Assembly (NCBI GenBank): GCA_025965815.1
Contig: JAOPWF010000296.1
Span: 1 to 6,100 of the forward strand
Direction of reading: 5' to 3'
DNA length: 6,100 bases
DNA from: Mycobacterium sp.
GTDB taxonomy: Bacteria; Actinomycetota; Actinomycetes; Mycobacteriales; Mycobacteriaceae
Position 1 is the stretch's first letter; every line of letters starts with the position of its first letter. The position numbers and the translations under genes were made by a program. Positions 1-5,838 of this stretch are shown here, piece after piece. The notes below the pieces were generated by a model. The model ran no database searches, had not been told where the DNA came from, and saw only the letters and a program-made list of their open reading frames with translations.

Positions 1-546
1 GTGATGGCCGAGGCCATCGACTCGCCGGACGAGATGAGCCCCTACGCGCCGCGAGTCACCGCGATCAAGGTCCCGGTGGACAAGATCGGCGAGGTCATCG
101 GCCCCAAGGGCAAGATGATCAACTCGATCACCGAGGAGACCGGTGCGTCCATCTCCATCGAGGACGACGGCACCGTGTTCGTCGGCGCGACCGATGGCGC
201 TTCGGCGCAGGCCGCGATCGACCGGATCAACGCGATCGCCAACCCGCAGCTGCCCAAGATCGGGGAGCGGTTCCTCGGAACCGTGGTCAAGACCACCGAT
301 TTCGGCGCGTTCGTATCGTTGCTGCCGGGACGCGACGGCCTGGTGCACATCTCGAAGCTGGGCCGGGGCAAGCGGATAGCCAAGGTCGAGGACGTGGTGA
401 AGGTCGGCGACAAGCTGCGCGTGGAGATTGGCGACATCGACAACCGCGGCAAGATCTCGCTGGTTCTCGTCGCCGAAGAGGACAACGCCGACTCGGCCGA
501 CGCTTCGAACGCCGCGCCCGCCGATGCCGCGACCGCTAACAACTGA
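1..546 (+). CDS. gpsI: Polynucleotide phosphorylase / guanosine pentaphosphate synthetase, C-terminal part
   Basis: Polynucleotide phosphorylase degrades RNA 3'→5' by phosphorolysis, releasing nucleoside diphosphates, in the cytoplasm. Only the last 181 codons are here; the reading frame is open from base 1 and the two catalytic RNase PH domains lie outside the window. Visible residues (fragment numbering) include a KH domain at about 18–80, with the RNA-binding GXXG loop as GPKG at 34–37. An S1 domain follows at about 87–157 (starting [11 protein letters not shown], with the typical FGAFV and DGLVHIS segments). The last 25 residues are an Ala/Asp-rich, probably disordered acidic tail ending at TGA 544–546. 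In actinobacteria this protein is often named GpsI after a reported ppGpp-related activity. The next gene, pepR, begins inside the tail coding sequence, so the two are probably cotranscribed and translationally coupled. The family assignment is very secure; the true start cannot be seen. Confidence 0.97.
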   Translation: MMAEAIDSPDEMSPYAPRVTAIKVPVDKIGEVIGPKGKMINSITEETGASISIEDDGTVFVGATDGASAQAAIDRINAIANPQLPKIGERFLGTVVKTTDFGAFVSLLPGRDGLVHISKLGRGKRIAKVEDVVKVGDKLRVEIGDIDNRGKISLVLVAEEDNADSADASNAAPADAATANN

Positions 547-1876
547 TCTCGGGGGACGGCCCCTACGGCGCGGCCAGCGCAGCGACGACACGTCCGCTGC
601 GCTGCGCCGCACCACACTGCCCGGTGGCCTGCGTGTGGTCACCGAGTATGTGCCGTCGGTGCATTCGGCCTCGGTCGGGGTGTGGGTCGGTGTCGGGTCG
701 CGCGACGAGGGTGCGAGCGTCGCAGGCGCCGCGCATTTTCTGGAGCACCTGCTGTTCAAGTCGACCCCGACACGCACCGCCGTCGAGATCGCACAGGCCG
801 TGGACGCCGTCGGCGGTGAACTGAACGCGTTCACCGCCAAGGAGCACACCTGCTACTACGCTCATGTGCTCGACACCGACCTCGAGCTGGCGGTCGACCT
901 GGTCGCCGACGTGGTGCTCAACGGCCGCTGCGCCGCCGACGACGTCGAAATCGAGCGCGATGTGGTGCTCGAAGAGATCGCAATGCGTGACGACGACCCC
1001 GAGGACACCCTAGGCGACGTCTTTCTGTCGGCGATGTTCGGCTCACACCCGGTGGGACGCCCGGTGATCGGTAGCGTCGAGTCGATCTCGGCGATGACGC
1101 GTGCCCAGCTGCATTCCTTCCACACCCGCCGCTACATTCCCGAGCGGATGGTGGTCGCGGTCGCAGGCAACGTCGACCACGACGAGGTGGTCGGGCTGGT
1201 GCGCGAGCACTTCCGGTCGCGGCTGATCCGCGGCCGCCGCCCCCAGCAGCCCCGCAACGGGACCGGCCGCGTCCCCGGCCGTCCGACTCTGGAGGTTATG
1301 AACCGCGACGCCGAGCAGACCCATCTGTCGATTGGCGTGCGCACCCCCGGTCGGCACTGGGAGCACCGCTGGGCGCTCTCGGTGCTCAACTCGGCGCTCG
1401 GTGGCGGACTGAGTTCCCGGTTGTTTCAACAGGTTCGCGAATCCCGCGGGCTGGCCTACTCGGTGTACTCCACGGTCGACACCTTCTCCGACAGCGGCGC
1501 GTTCTCGGTGTACGCAGCGTGCCTGCCGGAGCGCTTCGATGAGGTGGTCCGGGTGACCACCGATGTGCTCGAAGAGGTGGCCCGCGACGGCATCACCGAG
1601 GACGAATGCCGGATCGCCAAGGGCTCCATGCGAGGCGGGCTGGTACTGGGCCTGGAGGACTCCGGGTCGCGGATGAACCGCATCGGTCGCAGCGAGTTGA
1701 ACTACGGCGAGCACCGCACCATCGCCCACACGCTCGACAAGATCGACGCGGTGACCCTCGACGAGGTGAACGCCGTCGCGCGCCGGCTGCTGAGCAAGCC
1801 GTTCGGCGCAGCGATTCTCGGTCCGCACACTTCGAAACGCTCGCTGCCGCAACGGCTACAGGCCATCGCCGGATAG
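524..1876 (+). CDS. pepR: M16-family zinc metalloprotease PepR
   Basis: This is a zinc peptidase of the M16 family (insulinase / mitochondrial processing peptidase beta-like), 450 residues with the chosen start. It carries the inverted zinc motif HXXEH as HFLEH at 71–75: His71 and His75 bind zinc and Glu74 is the catalytic base. A probable third zinc ligand, Glu151, lies in [15 protein letters not shown] about 76 residues later. The inactive C-terminal M16 half follows, with the conserved Arg/Tyr stretch RGLAYSVYS. The body strongly resembles M. tuberculosis PepR (Rv2782c) as I remember it. ATG 524 is chosen because it gives an MPR-type N-terminus like that homologue. The frame stays open to ATG 428, but that would add residues encoded across the gpsI S1 domain. 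No clear Shine-Dalgarno precedes 524, and the gene overlaps gpsI by 23 nt, which suggests translational coupling. Physiological substrates are unknown. The first ~28 residues are weakly conserved, so the start is less certain than the family. Confidence 0.94.
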   Translation: MPRPLTTDLGGRPLRRGQRSDDTSAALRRTTLPGGLRVVTEYVPSVHSASVGVWVGVGSRDEGASVAGAAHFLEHLLFKSTPTRTAVEIAQAVDAVGGELNAFTAKEHTCYYAHVLDTDLELAVDLVADVVLNGRCAADDVEIERDVVLEEIAMRDDDPEDTLGDVFLSAMFGSHPVGRPVIGSVESISAMTRAQLHSFHTRRYIPERMVVAVAGNVDHDEVVGLVREHFRSRLIRGRRPQQPRNGTGRVPGRPTLEVMNRDAEQTHLSIGVRTPGRHWEHRWALSVLNSALGGGLSSRLFQQVRESRGLAYSVYSTVDTFSDSGAFSVYAACLPERFDEVVRVTTDVLEEVARDGITEDECRIAKGSMRGGLVLGLEDSGSRMNRIGRSELNYGEHRTIAHTLDKIDAVTLDEVNAVARRLLSKPFGAAILGPHTSKRSLPQRLQAIAG

Positions 1877-1879
1877 CAC

Positions 1880-2905
1880 ATGACTTTCGACGCTCGCGAC
1901 CTCGCGCTGCCCATCGTGGGTGCGCCGATGGCGGGCGGTCCCGGCACGCCCGCACTCGCGGCGGCGGTGTCCAATGCCGGGGGGCTGGGATTCCTGGCTG
2001 CGGGGTTGCTGCGACCCGGCAAGCTCGCCGACGACATCGCCGCGGTGCGCGCCGCCAGCACGGGGCCGCTGGGCGTGAATCTCTTTGTCCCGCAACCCAG
2101 TGTCGCGAGCGGCGAGGACCTTGCCGCCTACGCCACCCGTCTCCAACCGGTTGCCGATCGCTACGGCGTCGAGGTCGGACACCAATTCCCGGATGACGAC
2201 GCCTGGGACGAAAAGCTGGAACTGGTGGCCGATCTGCGGCCCGACGCGGTCTCGTTCACGTTCGGCACGCCGGATCGTGACACGATCAGCCGCCTACGCG
2301 GCCTCGGTGTTCTCACCCTGATGACGGTCACTTCGGCTGACGAGGCCCGCGTCGCACTGGATCTGGGTGCAGACATGTTGATCGCACAGGGACCGCGAGC
2401 GGGCGGGCACCGGGGCACCTTGGACCCGGCCGCGACACCGCCCGACGAGCCGCTGGAGCTACTGCTCACCCGAATCGTGCAGGCAGCCAACGTCCCGGTG
2501 ATCGCCGCCGGCGGCCTGTCCAGTCCGGATGACGTGCAGCGGGTGCTGCGACTGGGCGCGGTGGCGGCGCAGGTCGGCACCGCCCTACTCCTGAGCGACG
2601 AGGCGGGCACCAACCCGGTGCACCGCGCCGCGCTGCGGAACCCGCTGTTCACTGCCACGGCCGCCACCCCCGCGTTCACCGGCCGATACGCCCGCGGGCT
2701 GCTCAACGACTTCGCCGCCGCATACGGCGCCAGCGCTCCGTTGTCCTATCCGCACGTCGGCCAGATCACCGCCCCGATCCGCGCCGCTTCCATTGCGGCG
2801 GGGGATCCCCAAGCCGTAAACCTGTGGGCCGGGACCGAATTCCACACTGCCCGCAGCGGCGATGCCGGGTCCATCATCGCCGCGCTCGGGGCCGCCGCGA
2901 ACTAA
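1880..2905 (+). CDS. Nitronate monooxygenase-like FMN oxidoreductase (2-nitropropane dioxygenase family)
   Basis: A 341-residue TIM-barrel flavoprotein of the nitronate monooxygenase family, the probable orthologue of M. tuberculosis Rv2781c. Members bind FMN and oxidise alkyl nitronates such as propionate 3-nitronate with O2, probably as detoxification in the cytoplasm. Seen in sequence: an N-terminal strand and glycine-rich turn PIVGAPMAGGPGTP (11–24); SNAGGLGFLAAG (31–42), typical of the family; an AQGPRAGGHRG segment (169–179), where His177 aligns with the catalytic histidine of class I enzymes; the FMN-phosphate loops VPVIAAGGLSS (205–215) and AQVGTALLLSDEA (230–242); and a late GRYARGLLNDF (268–278). 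It starts 3 nt after the pepR stop with only a weak GGA upstream, so it is probably translationally coupled within a gpsI–pepR–monooxygenase operon. The true substrate is unproven: related barrels include enoyl-ACP reductase FabK and other FMN oxidoreductases, but the AGGH motif favours nitronate monooxygenase. The ATG start fits the family N-terminus. Confidence 0.9.
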   Translation: MTFDARDLALPIVGAPMAGGPGTPALAAAVSNAGGLGFLAAGLLRPGKLADDIAAVRAASTGPLGVNLFVPQPSVASGEDLAAYATRLQPVADRYGVEVGHQFPDDDAWDEKLELVADLRPDAVSFTFGTPDRDTISRLRGLGVLTLMTVTSADEARVALDLGADMLIAQGPRAGGHRGTLDPAATPPDEPLELLLTRIVQAANVPVIAAGGLSSPDDVQRVLRLGAVAAQVGTALLLSDEAGTNPVHRAALRNPLFTATAATPAFTGRYARGLLNDFAAAYGASAPLSYPHVGQITAPIRAASIAAGDPQAVNLWAGTEFHTARSGDAGSIIAALGAAAN

Positions 2906-2940
2906 ACCACCCGGGATCGCGTGTAACGGGTACGCATTCG

Positions 2941-2961
2941 CACGGTTCGTGAGGAGTGGCG
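2941..2961 (+). promoter_or_regulatory. Ribosome binding site of the beta-lactamase, preceded by a small hairpin
   Basis: GAGGAG at 2951–2956 is a strong Shine-Dalgarno, 5 nt before ATG 2962, and decides the start over the in-frame GTG at 2956. Immediately upstream, CACG (2941–2944) and CGTG (2948–2951) form a four-base-pair stem with a GTT loop whose last base is the first G of the Shine-Dalgarno. The stem is short and a regulatory role is only a possibility. The 56-nt spacer 2906–2961 shows no convincing −10/−35 pair, which favours transcription from upstream. Confidence 0.6.
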
Positions 2962-3870
2962 ATGAGTGGACTGTCACGGCGGCACCTGCTGATCGGCGGG
3001 CTGACCCTGGCGGCGGTGACGGCGTGCAGCCGGCAGCCGACCCTGTCTGATGCCGCCGAGCCGATCCAGCCCATTGATGAGCGGATCGGTGCGCTCGAAC
3101 GCCGGCACAACGCCGTCGTCGGTCTGTACGCGGTCGACATCGGCACCGGCCGCACCCTGGCGCACCGCGACGGCGACCCGTTCTCGGTCTGCTCGACGTT
3201 CAAGGCCTACGCCGCGGCCCGAGTGCTGCAGAAGTCCGCGGCCGGTGAGCTGTCCCTGGGCGATCCCGTGTACATCGATCCGGCCGCGGTGGTCAGCTAC
3301 TCACCGGTGACCGGGCCGAAGGCGGGCGGCAGTCTGACGCTGACGCAGTTATGCGAGGCCGCGCTGCAACGCAGCGACAACACAGCGGGCAACTACCTGC
3401 TGCGGAGCATCGGCGGTCCGCCCGGCTTTACCGCCTTCGCCCGCAGCATCGGTGACGGCCGGACGCGGCTGGACCGTTGGGAGACCGAACTCAACGCGGC
3501 CACACCCGGCGACCCGCGCGACACCAGCACGCCGCAGGCGCTGGGCATCGGCTACCGGAACCTGCTGACCGGCAACGTCCTTGGGCCCCCACAGCGCAAT
3601 CAGCTGGAGAACTGGATGCGGGGCAACCTGACCTCGACCCGCAGCATGCGGGACGGGCTGCCGACCGGCTGGACCACCGCCGACAAGACCGGTGCGGGCG
3701 CCTACGGCAGCACGAATGACATCGGTGTCGCGTACGGGCCGGCAGGCCGGCGCATCCTGTTGTCGGTGATGACGCGGTCGCAGTCGGGCAATCCGAAGGC
3801 CGACAACCTGCAACCGCTCATCGCCGAAGTGACCAAGCTGGCACTGCGGTGGGTGATCAACCCGGACTGA
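2962..3870 (+). CDS. bla: Class A beta-lactamase, Tat-exported putative lipoprotein
   Basis: A serine beta-lactamase of 302 residues that hydrolyses beta-lactams outside the cytoplasmic membrane. The ordered class A motifs are complete: S78-T-F-K81 (Ambler S70-X-X-K, preceded by Cys77); S138-D-N140 (SDN loop, Ambler 130–132); E174 and N178 in RWETELN (E166/N170 of the omega loop); and K242-T-G244 (K234-T-G). Arg230 in [10 protein letters not shown] probably corresponds to the Arg220 used by mycobacterial enzymes. The N-terminus has a twin-arginine signal, SRRHLL at 5–10, a hydrophobic stretch, and a lipobox-like V-T-A-C with Cys22, so export by Tat and lipid attachment are likely. BlaC and BlaS of mycobacteria are known Tat substrates. 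ATG 2962 is chosen because GAGGAG (2951–2956) lies 5 nt upstream; GTG 2956 lies inside that site. It follows the monooxygenase by 56 nt and may be cotranscribed; no BlaI/BlaR-type regulator is present. Its place beside ald matches M. smegmatis blaS, from memory. Confidence 0.95.
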   Translation: MSGLSRRHLLIGGLTLAAVTACSRQPTLSDAAEPIQPIDERIGALERRHNAVVGLYAVDIGTGRTLAHRDGDPFSVCSTFKAYAAARVLQKSAAGELSLGDPVYIDPAAVVSYSPVTGPKAGGSLTLTQLCEAALQRSDNTAGNYLLRSIGGPPGFTAFARSIGDGRTRLDRWETELNAATPGDPRDTSTPQALGIGYRNLLTGNVLGPPQRNQLENWMRGNLTSTRSMRDGLPTGWTTADKTGAGAYGSTNDIGVAYGPAGRRILLSVMTRSQSGNPKADNLQPLIAEVTKLALRWVINPD

Positions 3871-3879
3871 GGTCAGTCC
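3864..3879. terminator. Perfect palindrome spanning the convergent bla/ald stop codons, candidate bidirectional terminator
   Basis: GGACTGAGGTCAGTCC has two perfectly complementary 7-base arms separated by GG. It contains the bla stop (TGA 3868–3870) in one arm and the ald stop (TCA 3873–3875 on the plus strand) in the other. As RNA from either strand it folds to a 6-bp stem with a 4-nt loop. A wider repeat, CAACCCGG (3858–3865) with CCGGGTTG (3890–3897), could form an alternative 8-bp stem sharing two bases with the inner arm. There is no U-run, which is common for mycobacterial terminators, so termination activity is inferred from position and symmetry only. Confidence 0.5.
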
Positions 3880-4988
3880 AGGACGGTGGCCGGGTTGGTG
3901 AACGGCAGACCCAGGTCGGACGCCACCTGCTCGCTCAGCAGGGCGCCTTCATGCGTGGACAGCCCCCTGGCCAGCGCCGCGTCGGCGCGGCACGCCGCCT
4001 GCCAGCCCTTGTCGGCCAGCTTGAGCGCATAGGGCATGGTGGCGTTCGTCAGCGCGAAGGTCGACGTCCGCGGCACCGCGCCGGGCATGTTGGCCACGCA
4101 GTAGAACACCGTGTCGTGGACGGTGAAGGTGGGGTCATCGTGTGTGGTGGGCCGCGAGTCCTCGAAACAGCCGCCCTGGTCGATGGCGATGTCGACCAGC
4201 ACCGCGCCGGGCTTCATGTGCGCGACAAGCGCATTCGACACCAGTTTGGGGGCCTTCGCGCCGGGCACCAGGACCGCACCGATGACTAGGTCGGCGCGCT
4301 TGACGGCATCCTCGAGGTCGTAGGCAGACGAGTAACGGGTGTGGATCCGGCCGCCGAATTCGGCGTCCAGTTCGCGGAGCCTGTTTATGTTGACGTCGAA
4401 AATCGTCACGTTCGAACCCATTCCGCTGGCAACCCGGGCGGCGTTGTAGCCGGCGGTGCCGCCTCCGATCACCACGACGTCGGCCGGGCTGACCCCGGGG
4501 ACGCCGCCCATCAGCACGCCGCGGCCGCCCTGGGTCCGCATCAGGTGATAGGCACCGACCTGCGCCGAGAGTCGGCCGGCGACCTCACTCATCGGGGCCA
4601 GCAGCGGCAGTGCGCCGTCGGCGGTCTGCACGGTCTCGTAGGCGATCGATGTGGTGCCGGACGCCAGCAGCGCGTCGGTGCACGCCTTGGACGCCGCCAG
4701 GTGCAGGTAGGTGAACAGGGTCTGGCCCGCACGCATTTGCGCGTACTCCGCCTCGATCGGCTCCTTGACCTTCAGCAGCAGATCGGCCTGATCCCAGACC
4801 TGGTCGGCGCCGACGACGATCTCCGCGCCGGCCGCCTTGAAGTCGGCGTCGGCGATCGCCGATCCCTCGCCGGCTCCCGCCTGAATGATCACGTCGTGGC
4901 CGCGCCGGGTCAGTTCGGCGACACCGGCCGGGGTGATGGCCACCCGGAACTCGTTGTTCTTGATCTCGGTCGGGATGCCGACTCGCAT
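3873..4988 (-). CDS. ald: L-alanine dehydrogenase
   Basis: NAD-dependent alanine dehydrogenase interconverts L-alanine with pyruvate and ammonia. In mycobacteria it works in alanine use and in NADH recycling when respiration is limited. At 371 residues it has the same length as M. tuberculosis Ald (Rv2780) as I recall it, and the functional residues fall at the same numbers: Arg15 and Lys75 (pyruvate binding), His96 and Asp270 (catalysis), the nucleotide-binding loop IGGGTAG ending at residue 180, and Asp198 for the NAD ribose. The first loop residue pair is GG where the M. tuberculosis protein has GA, a mild change. ATG 4988 is chosen because AAGGAG lies 5 nt upstream and the product begins MRVGIPTE; the in-frame GTG at 4994 overlaps that site. 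The gene converges with bla (stops 2 nt apart) and diverges from the AsnC/Lrp-type regulator across 115 bp, the usual ald–aldR arrangement. Regulation by AldR with L-alanine as effector is expected. The enzyme is cytoplasmic and probably hexameric. Confidence 0.98.
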   Translation of the reverse strand: MRVGIPTEIKNNEFRVAITPAGVAELTRRGHDVIIQAGAGEGSAIADADFKAAGAEIVVGADQVWDQADLLLKVKEPIEAEYAQMRAGQTLFTYLHLAASKACTDALLASGTTSIAYETVQTADGALPLLAPMSEVAGRLSAQVGAYHLMRTQGGRGVLMGGVPGVSPADVVVIGGGTAGYNAARVASGMGSNVTIFDVNINRLRELDAEFGGRIHTRYSSAYDLEDAVKRADLVIGAVLVPGAKAPKLVSNALVAHMKPGAVLVDIAIDQGGCFEDSRPTTHDDPTFTVHDTVFYCVANMPGAVPRTSTFALTNATMPYALKLADKGWQAACRADAALARGLSTHEGALLSEQVASDLGLPFTNPATVLD

Positions 4989-4993
4989 GATCA

Positions 4994-5000
4994 CTCCTTG
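4994..5000 (-). promoter_or_regulatory. Ribosome binding site of ald
   Basis: On the minus strand CAAGGAG is followed by TGATC and the ATG at 4988, a good 5-nt spacing. It discriminates against GTG 4994–4992, which immediately follows the AAGGAG and could not use it. Confidence 0.75.
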
Positions 5001-5103
5001 CTAGGCAGGGTCGCCTCGCGGGTTGTGAGACGAATTGCCTAAAGTGTGAAGAAATTGCGACGAGATAGCAATCATCATGACATTGATTCGATAGCATCCG
5101 CGT
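4995..5103. promoter_or_regulatory. Divergent ald–aldR control region with candidate AldR operator repeats
   Basis: This spacer is visibly more AT-rich than the flanking genes, as expected for two divergent promoters. Direct repeats are GATAGCA at 5064–5070 and 5090–5096, GACGA at 5029–5033 and 5059–5063, and TGTGA at 5024–5028 and 5045–5049. One inverted repeat is ATTGC (5054–5058) with GCAAT (5068–5072), a 19-bp site, and a further ATTGC lies at 5034–5038. GATTCGATAGCATC (5085–5098) is partly palindromic. AsnC/Lrp proteins bind several loosely conserved sites spaced along one DNA face, and in M. smegmatis AldR is reported to bind multiple operators in the equivalent region. Which repeats are true operators is inference. 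No convincing −10/−35 pair for ald was found by eye. Confidence 0.6.
5092..5097 (+). promoter_or_regulatory. aldR: Candidate −10 element for leaderless transcription of aldR
   Basis: TAGCAT matches the mycobacterial −10 pattern TANNNT. Its last T lies exactly 7 nt before the first base of the GTG at 5104, so transcription starting at the usual distance would begin on the start codon itself. No Shine-Dalgarno precedes that GTG, which fits a leaderless mRNA. No good −35 is visible. It overlaps the second GATAGCA repeat, so regulator bound there could repress its own gene. Confidence 0.45.
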
Positions 5104-5619
5104 GTGAGCGAAGAATCGACAGGCGGAATGGCGCGTCTTCCCCGTTCGCCGAAGGATGTTCAGGCCGCCGATCTTGATGACGTCGACCGGCGAATCCTGG
5201 CCACGCTGCATGCCGACGCGCGGATCTCCAACAGCGCTCTTGCCGACATCGTCGGGATTGCGCCGTCGACCTGCCACGGGAGGCTCCGACGGCTGCACGA
5301 TCTCGGGGTTATCCGGGGCTACTACACCGATATCGATCCGGCCGCGATCGGGCTGCCGCTGCAGGCGATGATCTCCGTCAGCCTGCAGTCCAACGCTCGT
5401 GGCAAGATCCGCAGTTTTATTCAGCAGATCCGCCGCAAACCCCAGGTGATGGACGTCTACTTCCTCGCGGGAGCCGATGACTTCATCCTGCATGTCGCTG
5501 CCCGCGACACCGAGGATTTGCGGTCCTTCGTGGTGGAGAACCTCAACGCCGACGCCGACGTGGCCGGCACCCAGACATCACTGATCTTCGAGCACCTGCG
5601 CGGCGCCGCCCCGATCTAG
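5104..5619 (+). CDS. aldR: AsnC/Lrp-family transcriptional regulator AldR
   Basis: A 171-residue feast/famine regulator that probably controls the divergent ald gene in response to L-alanine, as AldR does in M. smegmatis; the M. tuberculosis counterpart is Rv2779c. The N-terminal ~22 residues are a non-conserved extension. An AsnC-type winged helix-turn-helix follows (about 23–83), beginning LDDVDRRILATLHADAR, with recognition segment APSTCHGRLRRLHDLGVI. The C-terminal RAM effector/oligomerisation domain is about 86–166, including DVYFLAGADDFILHV (117–131), where the loop residues G123-A-D-D-F form the usual ligand-binding turn. Family members assemble as dimers to octamers wrapping DNA. Start GTG 5104 is chosen for the −10-to-start spacing. 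ATG 5128, just after AGGCGGA, would remove eight residues without touching the HTH domain and cannot be excluded. The orientation and the shared 115-bp spacer support autoregulation. Confidence 0.93.
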   Translation: MSEESTGGMARLPRSPKDVQAADLDDVDRRILATLHADARISNSALADIVGIAPSTCHGRLRRLHDLGVIRGYYTDIDPAAIGLPLQAMISVSLQSNARGKIRSFIQQIRRKPQVMDVYFLAGADDFILHVAARDTEDLRSFVVENLNADADVAGTQTSLIFEHLRGAAPI

Positions 5620-5637
5620 GGCCGCCCGTTGTCGTCG

Positions 5638-5695
5638 TTGGTCAAGAGGCGTCACCCGCGGACCAATGCCCACCCGGAACGGTCCGTGGTTGGTC
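5638..5695 (+). repeat. TTGGTC / GACCAA / TTGGTC repeats able to form alternative hairpins
   Basis: TTGGTC occurs at 5638–5643 and 5690–5695, with its reverse complement GACCAA at 5661–5666 between them. The right-hand pairing is extended: GTGG (5686–5689) next to the second TTGGTC pairs with CCAC (5670–5673), leaving a TGC bulge (5667–5669) and a 12-nt loop in which CCG and CGG can pair. The left-hand pairing is only the hexamer with a 17-nt loop. It starts 18 nt after the aldR stop and may be a terminator, although no U-run follows. It could instead be a protein-binding site or a leader structure for the downstream gene. Confidence 0.45.
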
Positions 5696-5824
5696 ATCTC
5701 CGCTACGTTGTTCAGTCATCATCTAGCAACGTCGAATTCATGACGATTTCGGAGAACCTGGACAGGCGTCGTATACGGTTACCCCGCAGCTGGGACGAAC
5801 AACTTCCCACAACAAAGACTTAGA

Positions 5825-5838
5825 AAGAGGGGATCATT
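5825..5838 (+). promoter_or_regulatory. Ribosome binding site of the secreted repeat protein
   Basis: AAGAGGGG ending at 5832 is a purine-rich Shine-Dalgarno-like sequence followed by ATCATT and the GTG at 5839, giving a 6-nt spacing. It supports GTG 5839 as the start. Confidence 0.65.

Larger units (their letters stand above)
5620..5838. other. Non-coding spacer between aldR and the secreted repeat protein
   Basis: This 219-bp stretch holds the TTGGTC-family hairpin repeats, then a more AT-rich part (about 5705–5838) that should contain the promoter of the downstream gene. Candidate −10 elements are the overlapping TATACG (5772–5777) and TACGGT (5774–5779, TANNNT), but no matching −35 is seen, so neither is certain. 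TGGGA (5791–5795) and TCCCA (5805–5809) form a small inverted repeat in the presumed leader. An open frame of 64 codons (5629–5823) exists but begins at a TTG without a ribosome site and shows no recognisable family, so I do not call a gene. Confidence 0.6.

Noticed and set aside
428..523. Upstream start (ATG 428) for pepR
   Set aside because: The additional 32 residues would be encoded in another frame of the gpsI S1 domain and look like low-complexity Arg/Pro/Thr. The homologue begins MPR, which fits ATG 524.
1043..1852. 269-codon open frame on the − strand opposite pepR
   Set aside because: Composition is rich in Arg, Ala, His and Val without any domain, and it is opposite a well-supported M16 protease. 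It is a shadow of GC-rich coding.
2906..2961. Own promoter for the beta-lactamase in the 56-nt spacer
   Set aside because: No TANNNT −10 with a plausible −35 was found. GGGTAC around 2930 is reminiscent of a SigF −10, but there is no GTTT partner at the right distance.
4989..4994. GTG 4994 as the ald start
   Set aside because: It directly adjoins the AAGGAG sequence, leaving no spacing, and would add two residues absent from the known 371-residue enzyme.
4341..5042. 233-codon open frame on the + strand opposite ald
   Set aside because: It lies antisense to the fully conserved ald gene, has no family signature, and is explained by third-position GC bias.
5676..5710. GGAAC … CGTT resembling an ECF (SigE/SigH-type) promoter
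   Set aside because: The spacing between GGAAC and CGTT is about 25 nt, too long for the 16–19 nt expected of those sigma factors.
5629..5823. 64-codon open frame between aldR and the secreted repeat gene
   Set aside because: It starts at TTG with no ribosome site. Its internal ATG (5740) also lacks one, and the product resembles no family I know. It ends just before the real Shine-Dalgarno at 5825.
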